From: Auanema rhodensis
Lineage: Eukaryota; Nematoda; Chromadorea; Rhabditida; Rhabditidae
Assembly: GCA_964057225.1 (NCBI GenBank)
Contig: OZ059895.1
Coordinates: 5,704,001 to 5,768,000 of the forward strand
Length of the DNA stretch: 64,000 nt
Direction: 5' to 3'
Shown: positions 1 through 11,568 of the stretch, one piece after another
Layout of the letters: each line of letters opens with the position of its first letter
How positions within the stretch are numbered: the first letter of the stretch is position 1
Program-made: the position numbers and the translations under genes
The notes under the pieces: model-generated
The model's database searches: none
The model's input: only the letters and a program-made list of their open reading frames with translations
What the model was told of the DNA's origin: nothing

Positions 1-237
1 TTTTTCATTTTAAATTAAAACCGAAAATAATATAGAAAGTGTTGACGCTGGCGCACCTTTTTTGCCCAAATGCGATTTTGCAGATTTTCAACAATTTAAA
101 AACATTTTTTCATTGAAAATCATCCTTAATTTCCCCACAATGTGTCATTTTTCAAAAATGACCAAAATTTGTCTGGCGCACCACTTACCCATTTGGCCCA
201 CTTTCAATTTTACTTGTATTTATTGTTTTTATTGCTA

Positions 238-890
238 TTAAATGACGAATCTGAGATTCGATAAAAATCTTGAACCTCTGACAAACATTGATCTCATTTC
301 TTTGGTAGACACATTAAAGATCAAGAATTTTAGTATTACATAGAAAATAATAAATACAATTATACAAAAAACGGAGTGAAGATAGAATATTGATTGCCAT
401 CCATATGATGATTCACATAATTCTCCGGAAATAGGCATTGAAAAAATTGCACTGATTTGAGCGAAAGTAGTTAAAACTGCAATAAAGAGGCCATTTTGAG
501 CCAATGTAGCCCAAGAAGATGTTACACTTCCAACTGTTGGCATACAAGCTGAGAATGAAATTCCCTATAATGATGGAATATTAGCTGATGTCTTACATCA
601 TCTAATGCACATGCCTGTACGAAACGAAGAAGTAAAAATAAGTTGAGATCCTTACTAGCTACAAGAGGAATAAGGCCTGTAGCAACTGCTGTTAATAATC
701 CAGCTAACGTAAACATCTGAAAAAAAATGAGAGTTCAATGTTTTTTTCACTTAATAAATGAAAAAATTCATTTAGATATTTCATACTTTTCGACTTCCCA
801 CAGTAGTTATAAGATGTGAAAATGGAACTACTGATACAAGAGCTCCAATAGCTACAGCAGAGAATAATAATGTTCTTTGATTTTTGGAAT
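238..890 (-). CDS. SLC17-like anion/vesicular transporter, partial (major facilitator superfamily)
   Basis: Three consecutive exons on the minus strand encode the N-terminal half of an SLC17-type transporter. About 890-787 gives a first membrane segment (SAVAIGALVSVVPFSHLI). 716-597 gives AGLLTAVATGLIPLVA and LFLLLRFVQ. 564-238 gives SVTSSWATLAQNGLFIAVLT, then FAQISAIFSMPISGEL and the YGWQSIFYLH loop. This order matches TM2-TM6 of the nematode SLC17 (sodium/phosphate and vesicular glutamate transporter-like) family. The intron at 565-596 is only 32 nt. Below position 238 frames close, and no later membrane segments are seen before the window edge; either a long intron begins near 265 or the gene is truncated. 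The first exon and start codon were not found. Family assignment is fairly sure; substrate is unknown. Confidence 0.7.
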
Positions 891-1077
891 ATCCTTACTT
901 ATATTACAATTTGATAAAAAATGAAGGTTATCTTTATTTATTTGTGTCATTTTGCATCACAAATTATTATTTTTTGAATATAATTGAACATATTTTATCA
1001 GTTAATTGTGGATATAATCTTTGATTTACGTCTTTTATTATACAATATATATTGTTTATACATCCATTCATACATTC

Positions 1078-1078
<1 letters not shown>

Positions 1079-1104
<26 letters not shown>
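1079..1104. repeat. TA dinucleotide microsatellite
   Basis: An uninterrupted alternation of T and A about 26 bases long in intergenic DNA. A shorter AT tract follows near 1429-1445. Confidence 0.9.
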
Positions 1105-1109
<5 letters not shown>

Positions 1110-2606
1110 CTAAAAATCTATGATATCTGGATGATTTCAGTATACTTATATATCAATATATACATATAGTAGATATATGGAGATATATATACATATGAAT
1201 GAACATTATAATTAAGTATAAAAAGAATAGAGAAATTGCTCATTCGAATCAGAATTTAAACAGGATTGTATAATCTATAAATGCTTCATAACCCAATAAA
1301 ATTTTGAATTTATATTATTTTATTTAAAAATGTAATATGTGAGTTATCATGTTTCTAATTAGAAGATATAGATTTTTTTCTTTTAAATAATATTTATAAC
1401 AATTAGTTAATATATATCATATATTATCATATATATATATATATAAGTATATATAAAGTATATTCTTTTCATTTTATTTTTTTTTATTTTTTATGGAAAT
1501 AAAATTTAAAAAAAGAGACTTTTGGATTTGCTTTATAACTATTTGCAGTCCAGAAATCTACTTCTTCATGTAAAATCTGATAAATGTTTAATTGATTCTG
1601 TTCTGATTTTCGAAAGATAAAGCTAATATACCTGAATTTCTAAGTAGGAACTTGGAGCACAAACAAAAACGGATAACGAGCATGAAATAAGAAATTCTAA
1701 AAGAAAAGTTTTCATAAACTTTCTTACCTGTTTCACACTTCATAGCTTACTTGGCAAAGTGCCAATTTTGATATTATCATTATGCAACCGATCTAGTCTT
1801 CTTATAAGTCTCAATTTCAAATACAATATGAGATTTGACGCAGATTCTAAAAAAAGTTTTTTTTCCGCTTTTTTAACTTTTTCATTAATAATCACGTGCT
1901 ATTATTATATTCCAAATTGTTTTTAGCCAAAGATATGCTTCAATGCTTTCAAATACTCGTTTAATTATCAGTTGAATAAGGATTTGTCTGTTTTCGGAGG
2001 AAGATATTTTAAGAAATGTACAAAAAATGAACAAAAAGTTTGATTCCAATAAACTTGAAAGACAAAAATATATAAATTATATATTTTAGTTTTATTTAGA
2101 TGACAAAATAAAGACAAAAATACACAAAACTTAAATCTTATAAATTGTTTTTTTTAATTAAAATTATAAATATATGACTAATCTATTATTATTCGTTTAT
2201 ATCAATTATTCTTCAATTTAAACATTTTCTTTAAAATTGTTACAATGATCTTAACCCTAATAATCATATCTTAATTATGATATATGTATATATTTTACTA
2301 AATATGTTTTCTAGAATATGTGAAATTACACGCTTACCTATTTGAAAATAACATCCCTTCATAACTTTACTCAAATCATTCTTCTTTTTTTTTTATAAAT
2401 TTAGAACACAAAATCCCGAGACGAAATTGTGATGATGTTAAACACTATCATTTCCATTCCAATCAGCCATATTATCATCAGAACCGAGAATCGTCAAGAG
2501 ATTATATATTCTGAAATTTTGAGATTATCTTCCATTACTATTCTTTTCAGCATAATTTCTCTCCCTACTTTGCTTTTCCAATCTCTCTTTCTCTGTTTTC
2601 TTTCTT

Positions 2607-2612
<6 letters not shown>

Positions 2613-2641
<29 letters not shown>
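2613..2641. repeat. CT dinucleotide microsatellite
   Basis: About 14 CT units inside a 100-base pyrimidine-rich stretch. The tract creates misleading open frames rich in Ser and Leu on the plus strand, and Arg and Glu on the minus strand. Confidence 0.9.
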
Positions 2642-2646
<5 letters not shown>

Positions 2647-3772
2647 TATTTTATGCTTTCTCACTACTGTCATTGACACCTCCCTATCCACCTTTCTTGT
2701 TATATCTATTGATAAAACTACGATTCTTCTTATTCAATATTATTTTTTACGTAATAATATCACAGAATAATGATTTTGAAATGACTTAATTAATGATTTT
2801 TTGAACTTAATTTCATGTTCATTTGATTTCTATGATCATATTGAATATATTTTAAACTATTTTCCCTTTTTCAACTGTTCTCTTTACATAGAGTGGAAAA
2901 TGCTGGCAAGCTGTGCCTGCTATGCTTTTCACCAAATTATTATTTTCTTTTCTTTTCTTTTCCAAAAGCTCATTTCCCTTTTTTGGCTAAAATTCTTTAT
3001 CTCTAGGGAACCCAATATGTTATAATAAAGCTGATAATTAATGAGAATCTCTATGCTCTCCAAGCACCTGCTTATTATCTATTGACTTGTTTTCAAGGAA
3101 GCATTATCCAGCTTGAACTGAAAATCGGCCAATATCTTTCTATAACTATTAATTTATCTTATAATTATTCTAACCAATTTTATATATTTCAAAAATATCT
3201 TTTTAATTTCAATCCAATGTTCCATGTCTTTTTCAAACAAATACTGTATGAGATGTACTGCTACTCCCATGGTTACGTTCAATTACGTTTCCCGCATATT
3301 CGGTCAATTCAACTTCAGCATATTTTTAGTATATTTACTTCAAGAATTTGCAATTCTTTTCAATGTATTCTTTAAAAAATTTAAAATAATTCTTGTTAAG
3401 AATATAATTTTTGATTTAAGTTTCAATTAAAGTTTAGTAATAAAACAAGTTGTTTCTTTTTTTTGACATAACAAACATTTCTGGATTATCTATGTAATTT
3501 TGAAATGTATTAATTTTCATTATATTCAACATTTTTCTTTAAATTTTCATTAGCTTTTTGGTTTTTGCTTGTGAAGCTTTGAAATTACCCATGCGTAACC
3601 TGAATGCTTGGTGATTCCAGGCGTAATCACACTGTGATTCGTATGCTAGCATATCACTCAAATCTCTTTTAAGATTTTTCCTTTATTCGTTGTATTCCAA
3701 ACGATATATATTACTAACTTAAAGCTTATTCTGCTATTACTATCAATCCTAAGCTTATATGTATGTTTTAGA

Positions 3773-5843
3773 ATGTCTGTAATGAGTAATATAAGGGAAA
3801 GTAATTACTCTCCAACTTCTTCATCAGCATCAGCTTTATATAAGATTTTAGCTTTGAATCAGGTACATTAGTTATTTCTAACTTGAACCTCATTATTGGA
3901 TATTCAAGCTTACGGGTAAAGACCTTACTATGAAAAAAATGGAATTGGATGATGAGGTTTACGAGCCATCAACATCATCAGTTACGTCTGATGACGCTGT
4001 TGAAGCAAAGATTACGGAAAACTTAGAAGATACTAACCCATTGTCGTTAATTGCTGAAAATCCAAAACAACGATCTAGAAGACGATTGAAGAAAGTAGAT
4101 GATAATAATACCTCATTGCCTAAATATGATGAATCATCTCCTGTTAAAAACAGACGTGATGAATATAATGATTTTTTTAAGGTCGGTATAAGCCATTAAT
4201 TTTCTGTATCAATGAATATCATTTGATTTTTAGCCTGTTGTTAATGTTCTGCATGTACCATTGAATTCTTCACCAACCATGGGTAATTCAGCTGGATTAT
4301 GTTTGAAAGAAATAGAAGAATATCAACAAACATTACCTGATGACGTGAGTTCTAATTTACAATAATAGAAGAAAGCATTTTCAACAAAAAAAAAATTTAT
4401 TTGGAAATGTATGTATGCGGCATACGGTTGTTTTCATCTCTCTCTCTCTTTTTCTATTTCTATCTTGATATCTATCTCTCTGTCTCCATTTTTTCATTTC
4501 TTTTCTGAAACAGCAATACATTTGTAATTAATAATTTTTGATATCGAAATATGAAAAAGTAAGAGTTTATCTAATTAACCTTTCCTAAGAATACCATTAA
4601 TATAAAGGAAATGATGGAGAAAAATTAATGAACAATTCCATTAATACTTAAATACTACTCGTTGCCATGACAAATCTCTCGCAACAATTACTCAAGAAAG
4701 AGAAAATACAAATGACATCAATTTTCAATTTAGGTACTTTTCAAACGACCGCATACTCCTGAACCAGAAGAGAAGCCACTTAAATCAACTGAAGAATCAT
4801 CTGTATCTAATGGCGCTGCAGCTTCAACTAATATTTTTCCATTCCTTACTCCTAACTTTTTTCCAAATATATTATCCAACTTGTTTCCAAATGCATCTAC
4901 TACAACATGGCCGTTTCGCCCTATTCCAAATATCACGGAAGATGAATTGTCGTCTAAACCGTTAGCAAATGCTTTATCAATGAGAGAACAGTCAAATATG
5001 ATTCTCAATGCAAACTCCCTAATGTCAACCCCATCTAACAAACTTAAAGCTTTATCGGGTGATTCTAGCACCTCTATAGCATCTGCTTCTTCGACAACTC
5101 ATACTTCTTCTGATAACCAGCAAACGACCGCAACATCTCAGCCAGTAATCACAAGTAGATCTTCTCTAGAAGTCCCGCCACTCCAATTACCATCTGTAGA
5201 TGTTCCAAATGTGCCTAACTCAAACTTCGGTGTTTCTCCATCACTGCCATTATTCTCAAATACCCAAAACTTCAATCTATTGTCTCCAGTTTACCAACAG
5301 CATTTAAATAGCCTCCAGTCCCAGGGTAGTGTTCCTTTATTTACACCCTCAGCATCAGAAATACAAAATTCATCTCAACAATTACTTAATTCCAATCTCT
5401 TCTCACAAATATCATCAACCCATCCATTTTTAACGGCCAACTCATCTCTTACAAATAGTTTAGATTCTGAACGAAAGTCGGGTAAGTTATCACCCACACT
5501 TCGAGCTCAAACAGCCGCTTTCTTCCAAAAACAATTACTAGAAAGGAACAAATCATACGACGAAGCATCTGAAAGATATCAGCTGCTACTTCGCATGAAA
5601 CAAGCAAATAATGAAAAAATCCTGGTAATAAATTTCCATAAAAAAAGAAAAAATTATTTTTTACAGACTTGTTCATACTGCCTGTTATTTTTTCGAGAAG
5701 AAGCTATGTATAAAATGCATGCAGCTTTGCATCACCCCCTCAACGTGTGGATGTGCTCCCTATGTGGAATGGAATGCAATAACCGTCTGTTCTTCAATGT
5801 ACATATCATAGCAGCACGGCATGAACAAGCAGTACCAAAATGA
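3773..5843 (+). CDS. Hunchback/Ikaros-type C2H2 zinc-finger transcription factor-like protein
   Basis: Five exons: 3773-3862, 3909-4181, 4234-4344, 4734-5624 and 5667-5843. The ATG lies one base behind TTTTAG, an apparent trans-splice acceptor. The long N-terminal part is rich in Ser, Thr, Asn and Pro, with a basic patch (KQRSRRRLKKVD, encoded near 4060-4105). The only zinc fingers are a pair at the extreme C-terminus: CSYCLLFF...MYKMHAALH, then CSLCGMECNNRLFFNVH with a final His. The phenylalanine plus Met-Tyr spacing and the second finger match the C-terminal protein-protein (dimerisation) fingers of Hunchback, Ikaros and Pegasus. The usual central DNA-binding finger cluster is absent, so it may act as a partner or regulator rather than bind DNA itself. 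The 42-nt last intron is in frame and stop-free, so retention would still give a protein. Stop is followed by AATAAA near 5911. The 389-nt third intron holds a CT-rich tract. Confidence 0.75.
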
Positions 5844-6079
5844 CAACTCATGAATGCAGCAATATTACTGAACAATTTCTTGTTTATTTTTAAACTTATT
5901 TATCAGACATGAATAAATTATGAATCGAAAAATTTGAAACAAAGAAAAAAATTAGAGAAAACGTAAAATTACACAACTATTTTTATTTACACGGTGAAAT
6001 TGGTCATTTGATGTTATTAGCCTGAGGTGCTTTGTCATTTATAGATTAAAACAGCTTCTAAATGCTTATTCAGTAAGTA
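5844..6079 (+). promoter_or_regulatory. Intercistronic region with poly(A) signal and trans-splice-like acceptor
   Basis: Only 236 nt separate the stop codon of the zinc-finger gene from the ATG of the Rab3GAP subunit gene on the same strand. AATAAA occurs near 5911-5916, and an acceptor-like TTATTCAG ends near 6073, seven bases before ATG with no upstream exon visible. The ~150-nt gap between the two signals is what is known for co-transcribed nematode operon genes. That it is an operon is inference. Confidence 0.4.
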
Positions 6080-9000
6080 ATGACTCTTGGCTATGAATTT
6101 CGACCCACTTTAGTATTTAATAAAGATATTCTGAATCGAATATCAGCTTTTTTTGAAGACCCGAATGACTCAGCAGGTTAGCATATAACTCTTTCTTTCC
6201 TTAATCAACAGTTCAGAATGTAAACGTTCAAGAGCAAATAGCTCTGGAAGTGAAAATAATCTACTAGATGCTGATGAATCTGCAGGAGTTGATGAATGGC
6301 AATCTATGGAGAATAATGAGGTTTTAGAAGATATTACAAATTTTCGCTCATGCGAAATATATTCTCAGAACAGTGAACAAAACGAAAATTCCTTTTCTAC
6401 GGCATGGTTATCCGGGTGTTTAATTTGCTCATTTGGCTCATTAGACTATTTTGTAATTGTGGGAAACAAACGATATGCTGTCCTAACAAGAAGACCTACT
6501 GAAGATTGCACTGTCGAACTTCTGTGCATGAAAACTGTTGAGCATTTAATCGATAAAGAAGAGGTTGGCATTGGTATTGTAAAATAATATCTATTGTTTC
6601 CGTAAATTATAGGATTTTATCAGCTGCTGTGAAGTTTTTGGATTAGGAAGTTCACGCAAATCAGAAACAATGGATTGTATGACTATTGCATTGGGATTAT
6701 CTGATGGTCGTGTAGAGTTCTATACAGAAAAAGGAACTCTTCTTTTTCATGAGAATTTCTCGTATTCAAAACCCATAATAACAATCTCATTTGACCAATA
6801 TACGGTAATACTCTAGAGAAGTTTTCATTTTCGGAAAAAACTTACAGGGAGGACAACAATTAACCGTTGCTTCGAGTGAGGAAGTCTTTTTCATATCTTC
6901 AGAATCTCTTTTATCTGTATTATCACAATCCAAAACTGCGGTAGTTATTTTGGAGTTAGTGAAACGATAATGATCAGACATTTTATATAGATTGCTCGCG
7001 GAGAGAAAACATCTGATGAACTTTCTGATATGTTACAACTAGAGTGCGAACGAATTGATGTTGAAGGCAGGTACGCATATGGAATAGCTTAAGTTTTTTC
7101 TCAAGGGAGATTTGAATTTTAGATCGAATTTACATAGAGTTATATTTACGGGACCGTATAAGACAACTGCATTAGAACGATATATCTCAGCTTCAATGGA
7201 TGGGAAAGATGTACAGTTTGCTTATTCATATTCAAAGATTAATGTTTATTTGTAGTCTCGGCTGGAGAGTTTAATATCTCCGAACTATATTACGATTTTT
7301 GCGACTTCTGATGACTCTTTGGGAGATTTCGTCTGGTATCCTGAGGGTTCAAATGTTAATATATGGACCGATGCAGTGTCTAAAATTGCTTCTTCGGTAT
7401 AATTTTATTCGTTTTATGATTTTGATATGTTTATATTTTGAACTGCTTCAGGTTTTACCACATTTTGGATTCCGGAAGTTCTTAGGAATATCGTCTGGAA
7501 GCAATAAGAAAGATGTTCTATCAGTTTCAAAAGGAACAGCACCTATTCGATCATCTTTTGAAGATGATAGGTTTTTCAATAAGCTATCTCGTGCTCCCCT
7601 AGGCCGTGGGCTGATTGCTGGGGCGGATAATGTTGCTCGTGTAGTTTTGATCGACGTAAATTTCGAAGCATAATTCTTTCAGTGGTACAGTACTGCTTAT
7701 TTAAGGTGAAAAGAAGAATTATATCCCGTATTTGGAAAGGTTATCGTGATGCCTCTGTAGCATGGTTAACAGTTAGTAGAGATAACAAACGAGTTGTTTT
7801 TTTGGTAATTTATGCCCCACGGCTTTCATTATTAGAAGTGTGGCTCCCGGTTTGTTTTTCTGATTGAGGTAAAAAAACAATTATCATCTTTTTAGTATGG
7901 AGATAGAATTGCTGCTCAAAGAGTTGACCCTAAAGGCTATTTGATCGAAGACACAGGGTGTATGGTACTAAGTAGTAATCAAAAAGATGCTAAGGAAGAG
8001 TCGAAGGTTTTTTTTTTAGATTCAAAGGTTTGTTCGTAAATTAAAAGTTTGTGTATAGCCTTTTGATTTAGGGAGTCTTAAGTGAAATATACATACCCTT
8101 CCATTGTGCATTAAAGAAATATCAAACTGGGCAAGCTCACGATCAAATTGTTTTAGAAAGTGTATGAATTATATCTTTTGATCAGATTTTTATATTATCT
8201 TTTGTAGCTTGTGTCCGGAAGTAATACTAGTGGATATGATCATATACTCAAGGCTTTTGATAGTTTAAATACTGATGAAGCAAAACACAATGCTTTGTCA
8301 TCTATACTTCAATCTACTACTGATATTAATGAATTTGAAAAAGTTATAGGTGAAATTAAAAAGGTATACTTATTATGGTCTTCATTTTTAAAAAATGTTT
8401 TTAGAAACAATTATCTGATGATTTTCGGAAGCGTATCGATCATGTAGATGGCATGTTCGGTATACTTAAAGATTTGCTTCAGCTTTACCGTAGCGGTAAT
8501 AAATCAGAAACAGCGTTTGATTTTCCGTTGCATCCGGAATCAGAAGCAATTTTCAAAAAACATCTAGAATTAGGAGATGAAGGGTTTTTCTAAGACTTGT
8601 TGATGGCAAACTGAATTTAAAATTTCAGAAGTTTATCTGAAAAGTTTGATATTCAAACCTTCTTCTCTCTATTCAGCTGGAATTCAACCGACACTGAACT
8701 TATATTGAAAAAGTTTGTAATTCATATTGATAACTTATTTAATTTTTTTTAGAGACCTCACTACTGAAAATATACTTCCTTTCGCTCAGTTACTCTTTTT
8801 GCCATATTTGAAAGGAGGAAAAGATGTTTCACTATTATTTGATCAATTCATTCCAAAACTGAATTTTCCAATTGTTAGTTTTATTACTTTTTTATTTTTA
8901 CTTTTATTTTAATTTTAGAAGACATATGCACATATGCTTTTGAGTTTTGTTTTACACTCAACCTTTCCTTTCGAAAAATGCTTTGGTAATTTTATTGTTC

Positions 9001-11182
9001 TACTTTCGGAATTTTTAAAAGAAATTCCGGACGATATTAGTATTTGGGAAAAAATGGGATTAGAAAGGTAAATGTTCTTTCAGTTTCCTTTATTTGTTTT
9101 GGAATTTCACTTTTTTAGTTCAAATATCAATCGTTGCATTATGATATATGTTGCTTTATTCATTATACGAAATGGTTCCAAAATTCTTGAACGGAGGCAA
9201 AATGTTTCCACTGGTTTGTCAATAGTATTTTGAAATAGTTTTTTTCATTTTTTAAGGTGAAGCTTCTTTGGAATGGGACACAGTGGATCCATTAATAGAA
9301 CTGGCTGATTCTACATTATCTGCTATGCATATTTGTTGGATCTTGTCACATTTGAACAGTGAATGTTCTTATCGCAAAATGCTGCAAAAGGGTCCAGGGT
9401 TCATTCGAGAGCAGGTAACTTTTGATTTGTGAAATGATTTTTATTTTATCAGTGTTCAGATAGCTTCATGGATTGTCGAGAAAGATGTTACTGTTGATTG
9501 CTTAGACGAAGTCCTGAATGAATCCGAGGATATTACTGAACTAATAAAGTTGTTACCATTAACAACTTCTAAAGATCTTCTTCATGCTGATATCGCTTGG
9601 GAATTGGCAAGTTTTTGGTTCAAGAAACGTGGTGAAAGAATGGAAAGTTTGGAAGTAAAGTGATAGTTCTTATTGGTCAATACAAACTGTGTTCAGAACT
9701 CGATTAGTTTCATATCTGTAATTGAAAATACAAAGCTTAAGCTTGGTTTGAGTAAGCTCGTATGGGATAAATTTCTAGCAGAGCCATTGAAGATTCTGTC
9801 AAGAGAAATTGAGCAAAATGGAAGAACACCAACCGATAGAGAGTCTCGCAACGTTCTTCAAATTCCTGAAAACTGCTTGGTAGTAGATTTGTTTTGTGGC
9901 TTCAATAACGAATGACGATTTCCAGCCAGCATTGATTGATATTACGATATCCTTGCTCGACATTATGCGGGAGAGTGCCAGACATGGAACCAACTTTGAC
10001 GAAGTTCCTGTTGATCATACCTTACAGGTGAAACTATCCCATTTTTCTGTATTAGTTTTCTTTTTTTCTTTTTTTTCAGTTGGCTTGCGCGCATCCTCCT
10101 GATTTTTGTAAAGATAAAACAGTTACATCTGTTGATTCTCTTGTTCATATCGCTTTCAAACAAAATATGATTAATTATCATTTAGTTCTTCATAATTTGC
10201 AAATATATCATGTTTATCAATTGCTGGTAATTTCAGTTATCGTTTACAAATTCTATCATCGTTTTTCAGTTTTTGAGCAATATCAATATCAAGCCAAAAA
10301 GAATATTATTCTGTGAGAATGGAGTTAGAGCTTTCGACCATCCATTGGATTCACATCCATTGGTACCTGAGGCTGTTGATGACATCTATATGAAAAATCG
10401 TCATGATTTTTTAACAAAGGTTTTTATCATATTTAATCTTCATTATTTTCCCTTTTATGAAAGAACAGAACAATGTTATGATGAAGTTATTAGGGAGACA
10501 ATCAACCCATTGATAGTGTCCCCTTTGAAAAATGAAAATTGTCACGTGAGCGGCACGCGACTACCATTTTGCTGTTCTTTCCTATATTCATTATCAATCG
10601 ATAAAGCACGAAACCAAATTAATATTAAGAAAGATAAACATTTAAAATATTTTTAGATAGCTGAAGATGGGACTGATGTTGAGCGCAGACTTGCTCGTGA
10701 TTTAGCTTCAGAATGGGGGTTAAATGATGATTCTATTGCTTTAATGGTATTATTAGAGATTGTACACATTATTTAAACATAACTTTAGCAACTATTGCAC
10801 TACTTGAGAATTGGTAATGATGAGGAAGCTAAGTTGGAATTGGGAGCCGTGCGTTCTGAGCATTTAGGTCTTAGAATTGCCAGAATCTTTGCTGCTAGAG
10901 TAATCCAACTAGCTGCTGAAGAAAATAAAACCTTGCCAGGTTCCATAAGCAGGTTTATAGTCTTCTGCTAAATCCATATATATATATACGCTGTTTTATA
11001 GATTCTTACGGGAATTAGCTGATGATGAAGTTGTCAACTGGGAAGGATCATGGAAAAATGCTGTAAAATCGCTGGCCGATCTGGTATCTTTCATGAACAT
11101 GGAACCAAAGGATGTACCAAACTTTATAAAAATTGGTACCATCACCAGACAATATTGGGGTATTAAATGCTATAATGCATAA
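6080..11182 (+). CDS. rbg-2: Rab3 GTPase-activating protein non-catalytic subunit (RAB3GAP2)
   Basis: About 26 exons run from ATG at 6080 to TAA at 11180-11182, with introns of roughly 35-110 nt. Anchors to the family are DGRVEFYTEKGTLLFHEN (exon 6613-6804), RGLIAGADNVARVVLID ending at 7655, then RIWKGYRDASVAW and VFLVIYAPRLSLLEVW in exon 7706-7849. These correspond to the conserved N-terminal beta-propeller-like region of RAB3GAP2. The C-terminal half is helical and less conserved, ending in ITRQYWGIKCYNA. With the catalytic subunit RAB3GAP1 it regulates Rab3 in vesicle release and acts as exchange factor for Rab18 at the ER. The model uses exons 6080-6176, 6217-6578, 6613-6804, 6848-6940, 6991-7070, 7123-7210, 7256-7396, 7452-7655 and 7706-7849 in the propeller part. 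One exon (10270-10545) contains an apparent GT donor at 10421 without an in-frame acceptor, so that part is uncertain. Confidence 0.87.
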
Positions 11183-11568
11183 GCATCTTGTCAACTCTTT
11201 TATTAACCTGTGATTACTAATCTTGTCATAGATTCTGTATAATACGAAAAAATTTATTAATATGTCTATTACATGTATAAATTTTGCAATCCGTATTTTT
11301 GGCAATCACTGCACGAAACAAAAATAAAAAAAAATTACAAAAGTATATATATATACATATATAAATTATGAACGTTCTCAGGGATAACTAGCCAAACTAT
11401 CAAATTTGGTCCGAATATCGGTCTGACCATTTCCTTCATTGAATAACTAAAGGGAGGTTCGGGGACTTATTAAAGGAATGTTTTTAGAAAAAACAAAATC
11501 GGAAACAATCACCGTTTTTCAAGTAATACAAACAAAATATAATTAATAATGGTAATCCATGTGACAAG

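Larger units (their letters stand above)
891..3772. other. AT-rich intergenic region without recognisable gene
   Basis: Nothing with gene-like codon structure was found on either strand. The open frames around 2429-3430 are pyrimidine-rich, translate into low-complexity Leu/Ser/Phe/Ile strings, and match no family I know. Simple repeats are a TA tract near 1079-1104, an AT tract near 1429-1445 and a CT tract near 2613-2641. The last 15 bases carry the acceptor-like TTTTAG just before the next gene's ATG. Confidence 0.6.

Noticed and set aside
2494-2691. Arg/Glu-rich open frame on the minus strand
   Set aside because: It is the complement of a CT microsatellite and carries no other protein-like sequence.
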